A DNA stretch of 64,000 bases from Candidatus Margulisiibacteriota bacterium (lineage in GTDB: Bacteria > Margulisbacteria > WOR-1 > O2-12-FULL-45-9 > XYB2-FULL-48-7): NCBI GenBank assembly GCA_025453605.1, contig JALOPZ010000002.1, positions 196,631 to 260,630 on the forward strand, in the 5' to 3' direction. Shown in pieces: positions 40,871 to 49,938 of this stretch (position 1 is its first letter; every line of letters begins with the position of its first letter). The notes under the pieces were generated by a model that searched no databases, had not been told where the DNA came from, and saw only the letters and a program-made list of their open reading frames with translations. The translations under genes and the position numbers were made by a program.

Positions 40871-41770
40871 ATGGCAAGCGAGGCTAAGATGGATATAGAT
40901 AAATTCTACAAGGCTCTTGATAGTGAGATCCCCGGCGGCGTGTTGCCGGAACTTGATCAAAGCATAGTGCCAAATAGAAATCTATATCTAACACGAATAT
41001 CCATGGATGGGTTGGAGCAAATGCATGAGTATTCAAAGGATGCTCGTTTATATCGGCATTTTGAGTTCGAGCCTTTCCAAAGCATTGAGGAAACCGGTGC
41101 GTATCTTAAGAAGCTGTTGGCTCGGATGGGGGAAAAGATTGAGGGGCGAAAAAACATGTATTGGTTCATCCGGCTGATCGATAACCATAAGATCATTGGC
41201 TCGATCGGCCTGGTTGATATCGATACTTCCAGGGAATCGGCTTCATGGGGATACGCGATATCGCCGGAATACTGGGGGCGCGGTTATATTCTGGAAGCGC
41301 AGCTTATAGTAGTCAAATATTCCTTTGAGGTCTTGAAGCTGAACCGGCTCTGGGGCGTTACTTCGGTCGACAATTTGCCGACCATCTCGTCAGTGACGGC
41401 GGCCGGGTTCCAAAAAGAAGGGATTTTAAGAGACTATTACCGGTTCGCAAACGGCGAGAAAAAAGACAGCTACCTTTACAGTATGCTGGCCAGCGACTAC
41501 CAAAAACTCCGGTTGCAGGGCAAACAAACAGGCCGTGCCGCGCTGCTGACGTTGGAAAAACTGCGGCAGATCTTTGCCGAAGTGCTGAACGTGCCGGCGG
41601 CTAAAATTGATAATAGGTCAGATATCCGCAACGTGTCCGAATGGGACTCGCTCAACCACGTGGTCCTTATCGCGGCGATCGAAAAAGAGACCGGCCTCAA
41701 CTTTAAACCGGCCGAAATCGCACGGGCGCTCAGCGTTAAGGCTATTCTGGAGCTGGTCAATGATCGCTGA
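40871..41770 (+). CDS. GNAT acyltransferase fused to an acyl/peptidyl carrier domain
   Basis: A 299-residue fusion. Residues about 35-205 form a RimJ/RimL-type GNAT domain (NRNLYLTRISMDGLEQM, IIGSIGLVDID, WGYAISPEYWGRGYILEA for acyl-CoA/pantetheine binding). Residues about 222-299 are a carrier protein with the phosphopantetheine serine in SEWDSLNHVV (S260). The next gene, overlapping by 11 nt, is a free adenylation domain. The likely scheme is that the A-domain loads an amino acid on this carrier and the GNAT domain passes it to a sugar amine. ATG at 40871 is used; ATG at 40889 is an alternative. Confidence 0.82.
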   Translation: MASEAKMDIDKFYKALDSEIPGGVLPELDQSIVPNRNLYLTRISMDGLEQMHEYSKDARLYRHFEFEPFQSIEETGAYLKKLLARMGEKIEGRKNMYWFIRLIDNHKIIGSIGLVDIDTSRESASWGYAISPEYWGRGYILEAQLIVVKYSFEVLKLNRLWGVTSVDNLPTISSVTAAGFQKEGILRDYYRFANGEKKDSYLYSMLASDYQKLRLQGKQTGRAALLTLEKLRQIFAEVLNVPAAKIDNRSDIRNVSEWDSLNHVVLIAAIEKETGLNFKPAEIARALSVKAILELVNDR

Positions 41771-43289
41771 TCATGTTTTTGCGACCGCTGCTAAATACCC
41801 AGACAACATCGCGTTGTCCTGCAACGGCCGGCAGATCACATACCGGGAGCTGAATGACCGGGCGCTGAGGCTAGCGGCACTGATCAGGTCGTACGGTCTG
41901 GTGAAAAATAATATCGGCATCGCCACGCAAAAAACGGTCGCGGCGTATGTTGGTGTCCTGGGGGTCTTATACGCCGGTTGTTCATACGTGCCATTGAACC
42001 CCAAGCATCCGGCGCGCCGCCTGGCGAGTATCATCAGGAACGCCGCGATCTCGGCTATTATTTACGACGAGTCGGAGAATATCTGCCTGGAGGAACTGCT
42101 TAATTCCGGCGGGACCATCAAACACGTGATCCGGCCCGAAAACGATATTGCTAACGTCAGTCCGCTGCACGGGCCGGTTCCTGTCGGTCCCGGCGATCTG
42201 GCCTACGTGATGTTCACTTCCGGTTCGACCGGCGAACCGAAAGGGGTAATGGTCACGCACGCTAATGTTTGCAGCCACATCGCGAACATGACCGAAATGT
42301 ATAAATTCACTGCTGAGGACAGGTTCTCGCAAACCTTTGATCTGAGCTTCGATCCCTCGGTCAGCGACATGTTCTGTGCCTGGTTCAACGGCGGCCGGCT
42401 CTGCGCTTTGGCGGCCGATGACCTGTTTTGTCCGTCGGAATATATCCAGCGGGAAGGGCTCACTTTTTGGGCGTCGGTCCCGACGCTGGGCAATTTTATG
42501 AGCAAACTGGGTAAGCTAAAACCCGGTGCTTTTCCCTCGCTTAAACATTCCACGTTTTGCGGCGAACCGTTCCCGCAGGCGTTGGCCCACCAATGGCGCC
42601 TGGCCGCCCCGAACAGTACGATCGAGAACCTGTACGGCCCGACCGAAGCCACCGTTTATGTCACCAGGCACGTCTACGAAAAGCACGAGCATGCCAACAA
42701 GTACAGTAACAACATCGTACCGATCGGTTCGCCATTACCGGGGCAGTTCGCCGTGATCGTCGATGAGCGCCGGCAGATGGTTCCGGACGGGGAGATCGGC
42801 GAATTGTGCGTGACCGGTTCGCAGGTGACGCTCGGTTATTTAAACGACGAGACCAAAACGGCCGCCGTGTTTGTCTCAATGCCATGGGATTCCCGGCGCT
42901 GGTACAGAACCGGCGATCTGGCCCTGGTTAACAAAAACGGCCACATAGAATGCTTGGGCCGCATCGATGCGCAGGTCAAGATCGGCGGGCAGCGGGTTGA
43001 GCTTGGGGAGATCGAGTCTGTCTTACGGGAGGTCGCCGCCACGCCAGACGTTGCGGTCGTGCCCGCCGCCTATGAAAGCGGTGTGCCACAAAAATTGGCG
43101 GCTTTTATCGCCAAGCAATTGACTGAGACAGAGAAGAAAAAGATCAGTGAAGCCTGCCAGCAAGCACTTCAGGCCGTGTTCGTCCCCAAAGCGATCTATT
43201 CTTTAGATACTCTCCCTCTTAATCCGAGCGGTAAGATCGACAGGCAGGCGTTAAAGCGCCTGGCGGAGACTAATGAAGCTGCTAGGTAG
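41760..43289 (+). CDS. free-standing amino-acid adenylation domain, DltA-like
   Basis: A 509-residue AMP-forming ligase with NRPS core motifs: MFTSGSTGEPKGVMVTH (A3, about 151-167), FDPSVSDMF (A4, with D198 matching the Asp that binds the amino group), NLYGPTEATVYVT (A5), YRTGDLALV (A7), GRIDAQVKIGGQRVELGEIE region (A8) and NPSGKIDR (A10, K492). FCGEPFP...YGPTEAT resembles DltA. There is no fused carrier or condensation domain; the partner carrier is the C-terminus of the upstream protein. Predicted to activate an amino acid for transfer onto a glycan. Confidence 0.87.
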   Translation: MIADHVFATAAKYPDNIALSCNGRQITYRELNDRALRLAALIRSYGLVKNNIGIATQKTVAAYVGVLGVLYAGCSYVPLNPKHPARRLASIIRNAAISAIIYDESENICLEELLNSGGTIKHVIRPENDIANVSPLHGPVPVGPGDLAYVMFTSGSTGEPKGVMVTHANVCSHIANMTEMYKFTAEDRFSQTFDLSFDPSVSDMFCAWFNGGRLCALAADDLFCPSEYIQREGLTFWASVPTLGNFMSKLGKLKPGAFPSLKHSTFCGEPFPQALAHQWRLAAPNSTIENLYGPTEATVYVTRHVYEKHEHANKYSNNIVPIGSPLPGQFAVIVDERRQMVPDGEIGELCVTGSQVTLGYLNDETKTAAVFVSMPWDSRRWYRTGDLALVNKNGHIECLGRIDAQVKIGGQRVELGEIESVLREVAATPDVAVVPAAYESGVPQKLAAFIAKQLTETEKKKISEACQQALQAVFVPKAIYSLDTLPLNPSGKIDRQALKRLAETNEAAR

Positions 43290-44430
43290 AAAAATATTAT
43301 TCCGCAGCCCGGCGCCAAGCGAGATCGTCATCTTTGAACGGATCGGCAGCGAACGGATCAAAGAGCTGATAATTCCGGAGCTACCCGCTTTTGTATTTGA
43401 CTCCTTGCTTGAGGAGATCTATTTGAGCCCGAAGATCATCTATAATTTTATCTCTTCATTAGGACAGATCGAATTTAGGTGGTTTGCCAATGCTAAGAAA
43501 CTCGCCCGATATTTTGCCTGGCAGCTATGGAACGTCTATCTTTTAAGCTGCTTGAAGTGCTTTAAGCCTAAAGTTGTTGTTACCCTGATCGATAATCACG
43601 GGGCCTTCCATTGGCTTTGCGCCCATTACCGGGAAGCTGAATTCCTCGCTATCCAGAACGGCAGCCGGACCAAAGTCGAGTTTCGAGGTCTCCAGTCGCC
43701 TTACCGTATCGGGCATCTGTTCTGTTTCGGCAAATACGAAAAGGACCTTTATTCGCAAGCCGGGCACCGGATTGACCATTATTACCCGCTCGGATCGCTC
43801 CTGGCTGGCTATCATCGGCCTAAAACGAGGCAAGGCAGCAACCCGCCGTATGATCTCTGCGTCGTTTCCGGCTGGCGGGGTAACATCGGGAATGGGCCGG
43901 ACGTGCAACGGACCATGACATCAATGAAGAAGATGGACCGGCTGCTCGGCCGCTACATTGCGGAATATGGCCTTACGGCGGTGGTCATTATGCGTTCGGA
44001 ACCGGATAGCCCGGATCGAAATATCCCTGTTTACGGCAACGAAAAGGAATATTTCCGGAGCCTTTATCCCGAGCATGTTCGGCTGATTGATCCGAATTTC
44101 AAGGAGCGAAATATTTATCAAGTGATGGACCAGGCAAGGATCATAGTCAGCTCCGGCTCGACGGCGCCGCGGGAAGCGTTTGGCTGGGGTAAAAAGGTCT
44201 TATATTGCGATTTTACCGGGACGGATCTTTATAACGATTACGAATCAGCCATTATGTTCAAAAACGATGATTATGAGCTTTTTAAACAACGGCTAAATGA
44301 GATCAGGTTAATGCCTGATGAAGAATATCGGCATAAAATGGGGGATTATGCGGCCTACTTAATGAACTATGACCCTGAGCATCCGCCGCACCTGTTCATC
44401 AGGCAGAAGATCGGGGAGTTCTTACAGTGA
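43273..44430 (+). CDS. surface carbohydrate biosynthesis protein, LA_1612/TIGR04396-like
   Basis: A 385-residue GT-B-like protein. The segment FLAIQNGSRTKVEFRG and the later ARIIVSSGSTAPREAFGWGKKVLYCDFTG, with an SSGS...E pattern, resemble CDP-glycerol-phosphotransferase or UDP-GlcNAc-epimerase type GT-B folds. The overall look matches the putative O-antigen proteins first defined in Leptospira (LA_1612 family). Donor and acceptor are unknown. It starts 17 nt inside the adenylation gene and ends overlapping the flippase gene (GTGA). Confidence 0.68.
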   Translation: MKLLGRKILFRSPAPSEIVIFERIGSERIKELIIPELPAFVFDSLLEEIYLSPKIIYNFISSLGQIEFRWFANAKKLARYFAWQLWNVYLLSCLKCFKPKVVVTLIDNHGAFHWLCAHYREAEFLAIQNGSRTKVEFRGLQSPYRIGHLFCFGKYEKDLYSQAGHRIDHYYPLGSLLAGYHRPKTRQGSNPPYDLCVVSGWRGNIGNGPDVQRTMTSMKKMDRLLGRYIAEYGLTAVVIMRSEPDSPDRNIPVYGNEKEYFRSLYPEHVRLIDPNFKERNIYQVMDQARIIVSSGSTAPREAFGWGKKVLYCDFTGTDLYNDYESAIMFKNDDYELFKQRLNEIRLMPDEEYRHKMGDYAAYLMNYDPEHPPHLFIRQKIGEFLQ

Positions 44431-45911
44431 GCGAAAATAAGCAACGCGGGTTTCTCTGGAACACTTCTGTTTATTTGATCTCAACGGCGTTTTCCGTTGT
44501 TGTCACGATCATTGTTCTGCCCGTTTACACCCGGTTCTTGTCGCCTGCCGACTACGGTGTCGTGGCCCTTTTTGTCATGTTCGGCAATTTGACCGCCGGG
44601 GTCATTTCCGTAAATCTTCATTTTGCCTCTTTTCGCTATTATTTCCAGTTCAAGAATGATCGGGAAAAGCTGAGAACGATCTGTTCGACAAATGCCCTGG
44701 CGGTCATATTGATCTTCTTGATCTTTGGTGTTCTGATCTATTTTATCGCCGGTTGGCTGTCTTCTTTCCTGTTCCAGGGCCGGTTGATGACCGGACTGAT
44801 CTTTTTATCGTTCGTCGGCGGCTGTTTGGAATACCTGATACTTTATCTGACCACGCTGCTGACGGCGGAGGTCAGGTCGGCGCAATATGCGGCGATCATC
44901 ATCGCCCGCATAGTCTTAAATACCGCTTTTTCTTTCTATTTTATCTTTTGCCGCTCTATGACTTACCTGGCCTTGATCTATGCTTTGTTGCTTTCACAGA
45001 CCGTAACGCTGGGAGCGCTGCTGGCCATTAACCGGGAGTTGTTTGCGCTGAGGTTTTCTTGGACCGACCTGAAAATGTCGCTCCAACTGGCCTTTCCGCT
45101 GGTCCCGAACAGCATGGTCGGGTTACTCTATTCGTCTTTTGATAAAACCATGCTCAATAAATACAAAAGCACGGAATCGGTCGGCTATTATTCTTTTGGG
45201 GAAAGATTTTCCGTGCTTTTAAAAATGTTGCAGGATGGGGTAGCCAAATCGTGGGACCCGTACTTCATGAATAAAGCTCACGAGAATACTGCCACAGCCC
45301 GGGAAGCGATCATAAAGCGTTTCTATGAGATTTCTTTTCTTTTCATGATCATCGGTTTGTGCATAATATATTATTCGGAGGAAATGATAAAGATCCTTAC
45401 AACCAAGGCCTATTATCCTTCCATGTATGTTGTGCCGATCTATGTTTATTTTTATCTGTTCGCTATCATCGCCACCTTGGCGATGAACCAGGTCAGCTTT
45501 TCCAAAAAGATGGGATATTTGTTGCCGGTTTCGATTATGGGTGTGGTCATCAATATGACCCTTAATATCATTTTGATCCCCAGGTACGGGGCGATCGGGG
45601 CGGCCTGCGCGATCGCCGCCAGCGCCTTGTCCAATAACCTGATGCTCCTATATTTTGGTATGAAATTGTATCCGCTCCCTCTGGGGAAATGGAGATTGCT
45701 GGGTATGTACCTGCTGCTGATCGGTTTTACGGCTCCGGTCTATTTGCTAATGCCTGTCGATTGTAGTTTCCTCTTTAAGGTCATGATTAAGGCGGCGATC
45801 ATAATCTTGTTTGCGCTGATCGGGATCTTGCTCCACTATGTATCCAGATCAAGCCTCAAGCATGTCTTCGGCAAGATCAGGGGGGCGGCAACTAGCCTGG
45901 CCGGTATTTAA
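44427..45911 (+). CDS. oligosaccharide flippase, Wzx-like (second copy)
   Basis: A 494-residue polytopic protein with about 14 membrane helices: FLWNTSVYLISTAFSVVVTIIVLPVYTRFLSPADYG is the typical start, and SFDKTMLNKYKSTESVGYYS the conserved loop after the seventh helix. It differs strongly from the flippase at 12285 and is of the PST/lipopolysaccharide type. It lies inside the acidic-sugar module, so it may export a glycan distinct from the one of module A. GTG start, overlapping the previous stop. Confidence 0.87.
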   Translation: MSENKQRGFLWNTSVYLISTAFSVVVTIIVLPVYTRFLSPADYGVVALFVMFGNLTAGVISVNLHFASFRYYFQFKNDREKLRTICSTNALAVILIFLIFGVLIYFIAGWLSSFLFQGRLMTGLIFLSFVGGCLEYLILYLTTLLTAEVRSAQYAAIIIARIVLNTAFSFYFIFCRSMTYLALIYALLLSQTVTLGALLAINRELFALRFSWTDLKMSLQLAFPLVPNSMVGLLYSSFDKTMLNKYKSTESVGYYSFGERFSVLLKMLQDGVAKSWDPYFMNKAHENTATAREAIIKRFYEISFLFMIIGLCIIYYSEEMIKILTTKAYYPSMYVVPIYVYFYLFAIIATLAMNQVSFSKKMGYLLPVSIMGVVINMTLNIILIPRYGAIGAACAIAASALSNNLMLLYFGMKLYPLPLGKWRLLGMYLLLIGFTAPVYLLMPVDCSFLFKVMIKAAIIILFALIGILLHYVSRSSLKHVFGKIRGAATSLAGI

Positions 45912-46628
45912 ATGACAGTAAGTAGAAGCAAGATTTGGCAGGAAATCTGGGATAAAAAAGGACAGAAAGCTGATGTCCCGCTGCATCATGTTGACGGTTT
46001 TGATCTGCTAGACGCAGAGCAATGGGATTATATGGTCGGGCAGGTCACCAGACCGCTTGGCCTAAAAGACGGCGAAAAGATCCTGGAATGCGGGTGCGGC
46101 GCCGGAGCTTTCTTAGCCAGCTTATTAAAGAAATTTCCCGAACTCAAGGTTACGGGGCTGGATTATTCCCAACCGATCTTGGCAGCGGCAAAACGCAACG
46201 TTAAGGGCGATTTCTACCACGGCGACATGACCGATCTAAGTATTTTCAGCGACGGGCAATTTGAAAAAACTATTTCCTACAGCACTTTTCACTATTTGTC
46301 GTCCGAAGGCGCGGCTGCGCGCGCGGTGCGGGAGATGGTCCGAGTCACCAGGGCGGGCGGATCCGTTTTTATCGGTGACGTTTCCGACCTGGCCAAGCGG
46401 GAAATGGCCCTGGCTTTGCGTAAGATGACGCACCAAAACCATCAGCGGGTCAGTTCAGCGAACACCGATCACCTCTTTGTTCCGCAAGAGCTGTTCCGCC
46501 AGCTGGCCGGGGAGTTAAAACTCGGGATCGATATCATTGACCAGGAAAGCTTTGACCTCCCATTTTATGACAACGCAAAATACCGTTATTCGGTTTATTT
46601 GCGGAAGAATAGCGGAAGGAAAGGATAA
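45912..46628 (+). CDS. class I SAM-dependent methyltransferase
   Basis: A 238-residue methyltransferase: ILECGCGAGAFLASLL is motif I, VTGLDYSQPILAAAKRN motif II, and GDMTDLSIF plus TISYSTFHYL the later motifs. It begins directly after the flippase stop and is followed 2 nt later by the NeuA-like gene. By context it may methylate the acidic sugar or glycan; no specificity motif is seen. Confidence 0.82.
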   Translation: MTVSRSKIWQEIWDKKGQKADVPLHHVDGFDLLDAEQWDYMVGQVTRPLGLKDGEKILECGCGAGAFLASLLKKFPELKVTGLDYSQPILAAAKRNVKGDFYHGDMTDLSIFSDGQFEKTISYSTFHYLSSEGAAARAVREMVRVTRAGGSVFIGDVSDLAKREMALALRKMTHQNHQRVSSANTDHLFVPQELFRQLAGELKLGIDIIDQESFDLPFYDNAKYRYSVYLRKNSGRKG

Positions 46629-46630
46629 GT

Positions 46631-47314
46631 ATGAAAAAGAAAGTGTTATGCGTCATCCCGGCGCGCGGCGGCTCTAAAAGGCTTCCCAATAAGAATATTT
46701 TGCCGTTGGGCGGTAAGCCGCTGATCGCGCACACCATTGACCAAGCCAAACAGTCGAAATTATTGACGATGATCATTGTTTCGACCGACGATCCTCAAAT
46801 CGCGAAGATAGCGGAGCAATACGGCGCGGAGGTCGTTTGGCGGCCCAAGAGCATTAGCGGCGACCATGCCACTTCCGAATCGGCGCTTCAGCATGTCTTG
46901 GGGCAGGTAGAGAAGGGCGGTTTCTGCCCCGACCTGGTCGTTTTACTGCAGTGCACTTCGCCGATCCGCCGGGCCGATGACATCGACCGGGCGATAAAGA
47001 CGCTCTACAAGAAAAAGGCGGACTCACTGCTGTCGGTTTGCCGCAACGACCGGTTTTTCTGGCGGCGCGCGATCAACGGCGTGGAACCGATCAATTACGA
47101 TTATCGGCGGCGGATGCGCGACCAGGACCATCCCGAAGAGTACCAGGAAAACGGTTCCATCTACATGTGCATAACGGAGATCTTAAAAAAAACCAACGTC
47201 CGCCTGGGCGGGAAAGTCGAAGTGCACGTCATGGACTATTGGTCGTCTTTCCAGATCGATTCCCCGGAAGACTTTGAGCTGTGCGAGTGGATTATTAATA
47301 AGGAGGAAGCATGA
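46631..47314 (+). CDS. neuA: CMP-N-acylneuraminate (nonulosonate) cytidylyltransferase
   Basis: A 227-residue enzyme activating a nonulosonic acid with CTP. The P-loop-like CVIPARGGSKRLPNKNILPLGGKPLI region is the classical NeuA/PseF/LegF signature, followed by VSTDDPQIAKIAEQ, LLQCTSPIRRADDID (Mg-binding and substrate loop), EYQENGSIY and SFQIDSPEDFELCE. Which acid is activated cannot be told. It overlaps the second NeuB-like gene by 4 nt, so the pair forms a synthesis-activation couple. Compare the less canonical cytidylyltransferase at 34788. Confidence 0.9.
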   Translation: MKKKVLCVIPARGGSKRLPNKNILPLGGKPLIAHTIDQAKQSKLLTMIIVSTDDPQIAKIAEQYGAEVVWRPKSISGDHATSESALQHVLGQVEKGGFCPDLVVLLQCTSPIRRADDIDRAIKTLYKKKADSLLSVCRNDRFFWRRAINGVEPINYDYRRRMRDQDHPEEYQENGSIYMCITEILKKTNVRLGGKVEVHVMDYWSSFQIDSPEDFELCEWIINKEEA

Positions 47315-48183
47315 AAACGAAAGAATTACGGGTCGGCGGGAAAGTGATCGGCGAGGGGCAGCCCTGTTTTATTATCGCTGAGATCGGGATCAACCATAAC
47401 GGCAGCCTGGAGATTGCCAAGACGCTGATCGACGCCGCGGTCCTGGCCGGATGTGATGCGGTTAAATTTCAGAAAAGGACCCCGGAGCTGTGCGTGCCGC
47501 TGGCGCAACGGGATCTAATCCGAGAAACTCCGTGGGGCGAAATGACTTATATGGAATATCGCAAAAAGTTGGAACTTAACCGCGATGATTACGCGGAGAT
47601 CGACCGGTATTGCCGCGAAAAAGGGATCATCTGGTGCACTTCGTGCTGGGATGTCGCCTCGGTCGATTTTATCGAACAATTTGAGCCATCTTGTTATAAG
47701 ATCGCCTCTGCTTCTTTAACGGACGACGACCTCCTGCGACGTCTAAAAGCGACCAATCGGCCACTGATCGTCTCCACCGGGATGTCGACCATGGCGCAGA
47801 TCAAACATGCATTGGACCTGCTTAGTAAGGATACACTGGTCCTGACGCATTGCACCAGCAGCTATCCCTGCAAACCGGAAGAGCTTAATCTGCGGATGAT
47901 CAAAACCCTGCAGAGCAAATTCCCTTACCCCGTCGGTTATTCGGGGCACGAAGTCGGCCTGCAGACGACCTATGCGGCGGTAGTTTACGGCGCTTGCCTG
48001 GTCGAGAGGCATATAACGTTAGACCGGGCCATGTGGGGGAGCGACCAGGCAGCTTCGGTAGAAACTTCAGGATTTCTGAGGCTGGTCCGTGATATTCGGA
48101 CGATCGAAAAAGCCTTGGGTGACGGCGTCAAAGTCGTATATGACAGCGAAAAAAAGATGATGGCGAGGCTCCGCTGTAAATAG
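47311..48183 (+). CDS. second NeuB-like synthase, also lacking the SAF domain
   Basis: A 290-residue paralogue of the protein at 40027, with CFIIAEIGINHNGSLEIAK, DAVKFQKRTPELC, the shared RETPWGEMTY, VSTGMSTMAQI, GYSGHEVGLQTTY and VERHITLDRAMWGSDQ. The C-terminus ends at VVYDSEKKMMARLRCK with no antifreeze-like domain. Both copies share the family-specific PWG and MWGSDQ/MYGSDQ motifs, so they form one short NeuB subfamily. Coupling with NeuA suggests a CMP-acid product. Two synthases imply two different acids or two loci merged by transfer. Confidence 0.85.
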   Translation: MKTKELRVGGKVIGEGQPCFIIAEIGINHNGSLEIAKTLIDAAVLAGCDAVKFQKRTPELCVPLAQRDLIRETPWGEMTYMEYRKKLELNRDDYAEIDRYCREKGIIWCTSCWDVASVDFIEQFEPSCYKIASASLTDDDLLRRLKATNRPLIVSTGMSTMAQIKHALDLLSKDTLVLTHCTSSYPCKPEELNLRMIKTLQSKFPYPVGYSGHEVGLQTTYAAVVYGACLVERHITLDRAMWGSDQAASVETSGFLRLVRDIRTIEKALGDGVKVVYDSEKKMMARLRCK

Positions 48184-48186
48184 CAA

Positions 48187-49938
48187 ATGAAAAGATTCCT
48201 TGTTACTACGGCTGATGAGCGCACCTGGAACAAAGAGCGGCCGCTCTTGTTCCTGGGCGAATGGTGCAAGCTTTACCAGCGCCGTCAGGTGTGGGCTGGT
48301 TTGGATGTCCAGGTAGTGCCGTATCATTGGGACGATCGACACAAGCTGCAGCGCGATCACCAATATCTGCAAGGTTTATATGAGGAGCTTTTGCAGGAAC
48401 TCGCGGCTAAACTTAACGAGCTCCACGGCAGTGATCATTCCCTCCGCTACTGGCGCATCCTTATCGGGCCGTGGCTGCTGGCCTTTGTGGAGATCTTATT
48501 TGACCGCTGGGAGATGGTCCGCCGGGCCGTTAAGGAATTTACTCCTGAAGGGGTGCGTATTCTGGGGAAAGACAGAGGGCAGCTTGTGCCAAACGATATG
48601 ACAGGTTATTTGAACCTCAGCGTTGATGATTATTGGAATGAGGCGATCTATGGTTCACTGCTCAGGGAATGGACCACTATGCCAATTGAAAAGGTCCCAC
48701 TGAACACGACGGATGAGGCGCCAAAAGAAAGGGAGGGGTCGACCTTGATGGGTAGGTTGAAATGCCAACTAGCTGGGATCAGCTCAAGTCTGTCTCAGCT
48801 ATTCGTCCGCGATGACGAATACTTCTTTTTGTCCACTTACCTGCCGCTCCAACAGGATCTTCAATTGCAGCGGCAGTTAGGGCAGCTCCCAAGGCGCTGG
48901 CGCCACCGACCGGTGCCGCAGATACAAGTTGAATGGGTTCGGCGTCATTGGCAAATCGGCCGGGCTGATCTGGAGGGCTTTCCCGCAATCATTCGGGCAA
49001 TGATCCCCTGTCACCTCCCGACACTTTACCTGGAGGGGTATAACGCGCTTCAGTCCCTTTGCCGTAAGTTGCCATGGCCCAAAAAGCCGCGTTTGCTTTT
49101 TACCAGTAATTCCTTTTATGCCGATGACGTCTTCAAGGCCTGGGCGGCGGATAAAATTGAACTAGGCACGCCTTTGGTGATCGGGCAGCATGGCGGCAAT
49201 TATGGCGTTGGACGTTGGGAATCACTGGAAGACCATCAGGTCGCGATCAGCGATCGCTGGCTATCATGGGGCTGGAGCGATAAAACCAGGCCAAAGATCA
49301 AGCCGGTATGCAATATTAAACTGGTGGGCCGCGATCAGCGGTGGGATCCGAGCGGAACTGCGCTATTAGTTGGGATGACAATCCCCCGTTACAGTTATCG
49401 GCTATACAGCGTTCCGGTGGCCGGTCAATGGTTAAACTATTTCGAGAACCAATGCCGTTTTGTCGCGGCGTTGCCTTCGCCGATCCGCGCCAGGTTAACA
49501 GTGAGACTAGAGCGGCAGGATTATGCTTGGGACCAAAAGGGGCGCTGGCAAGAGCGTTACCCGGGGGTTTGTCTGGATGAAGGGCAGGGCTCGATCGCAC
49601 CGCTGATTGGCGGTGCGCGCATTTGCGTTTCAACGCATAACGCCACGACATTTCTGGAAACGATGGCGCTGAATATCCCGACGCTTATTTTCTGGGACCC
49701 GCGCCATTATGAGCTGCGTGACAGCGCCGTCCCGCATTTTGAACGACTTAAAACTACCGGGATATTTCATGTCACGCCGGAGTCCGCCGCGCAAAAACTG
49801 GCCCAGGTCTGGGAGGATGTCCCTGCCTGGTGGGCCAGCGCGCCGGTACAAGCGGCTCGTAAAGAGTTTTGCGCTGTTTATTCGCGTTTGCCCGAACAGC
49901 CGCTAGTGGAAATCAAGCAGGTGCTGCAACATGATTAG
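48187..49938 (+). CDS. putative O-antigen transferase, LIC12162/TIGR04331-like
   Basis: A 583-residue protein. FLVTTADERTWNKERPLLFLGEWC at the N-terminus, YHWDDRHKL, LTRGxLxx-like spacing and the C-terminal PTLIFWDPRHYELRD match the LIC12162 family of large transferases described from Leptospira O-antigen loci. A GT-B-like fold is suggested by IGQHGGNYGVGRWE and CVSTHNATTFLETMA (SxxxxxxxE phosphate loop). The reaction is unknown; transfer of a phospho-sugar or acidic sugar is possible. Starts 3 nt after NeuB and overlaps the phosphotransferase by 8 nt. Confidence 0.75.
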   Translation: MKRFLVTTADERTWNKERPLLFLGEWCKLYQRRQVWAGLDVQVVPYHWDDRHKLQRDHQYLQGLYEELLQELAAKLNELHGSDHSLRYWRILIGPWLLAFVEILFDRWEMVRRAVKEFTPEGVRILGKDRGQLVPNDMTGYLNLSVDDYWNEAIYGSLLREWTTMPIEKVPLNTTDEAPKEREGSTLMGRLKCQLAGISSSLSQLFVRDDEYFFLSTYLPLQQDLQLQRQLGQLPRRWRHRPVPQIQVEWVRRHWQIGRADLEGFPAIIRAMIPCHLPTLYLEGYNALQSLCRKLPWPKKPRLLFTSNSFYADDVFKAWAADKIELGTPLVIGQHGGNYGVGRWESLEDHQVAISDRWLSWGWSDKTRPKIKPVCNIKLVGRDQRWDPSGTALLVGMTIPRYSYRLYSVPVAGQWLNYFENQCRFVAALPSPIRARLTVRLERQDYAWDQKGRWQERYPGVCLDEGQGSIAPLIGGARICVSTHNATTFLETMALNIPTLIFWDPRHYELRDSAVPHFERLKTTGIFHVTPESAAQKLAQVWEDVPAWWASAPVQAARKEFCAVYSRLPEQPLVEIKQVLQHD

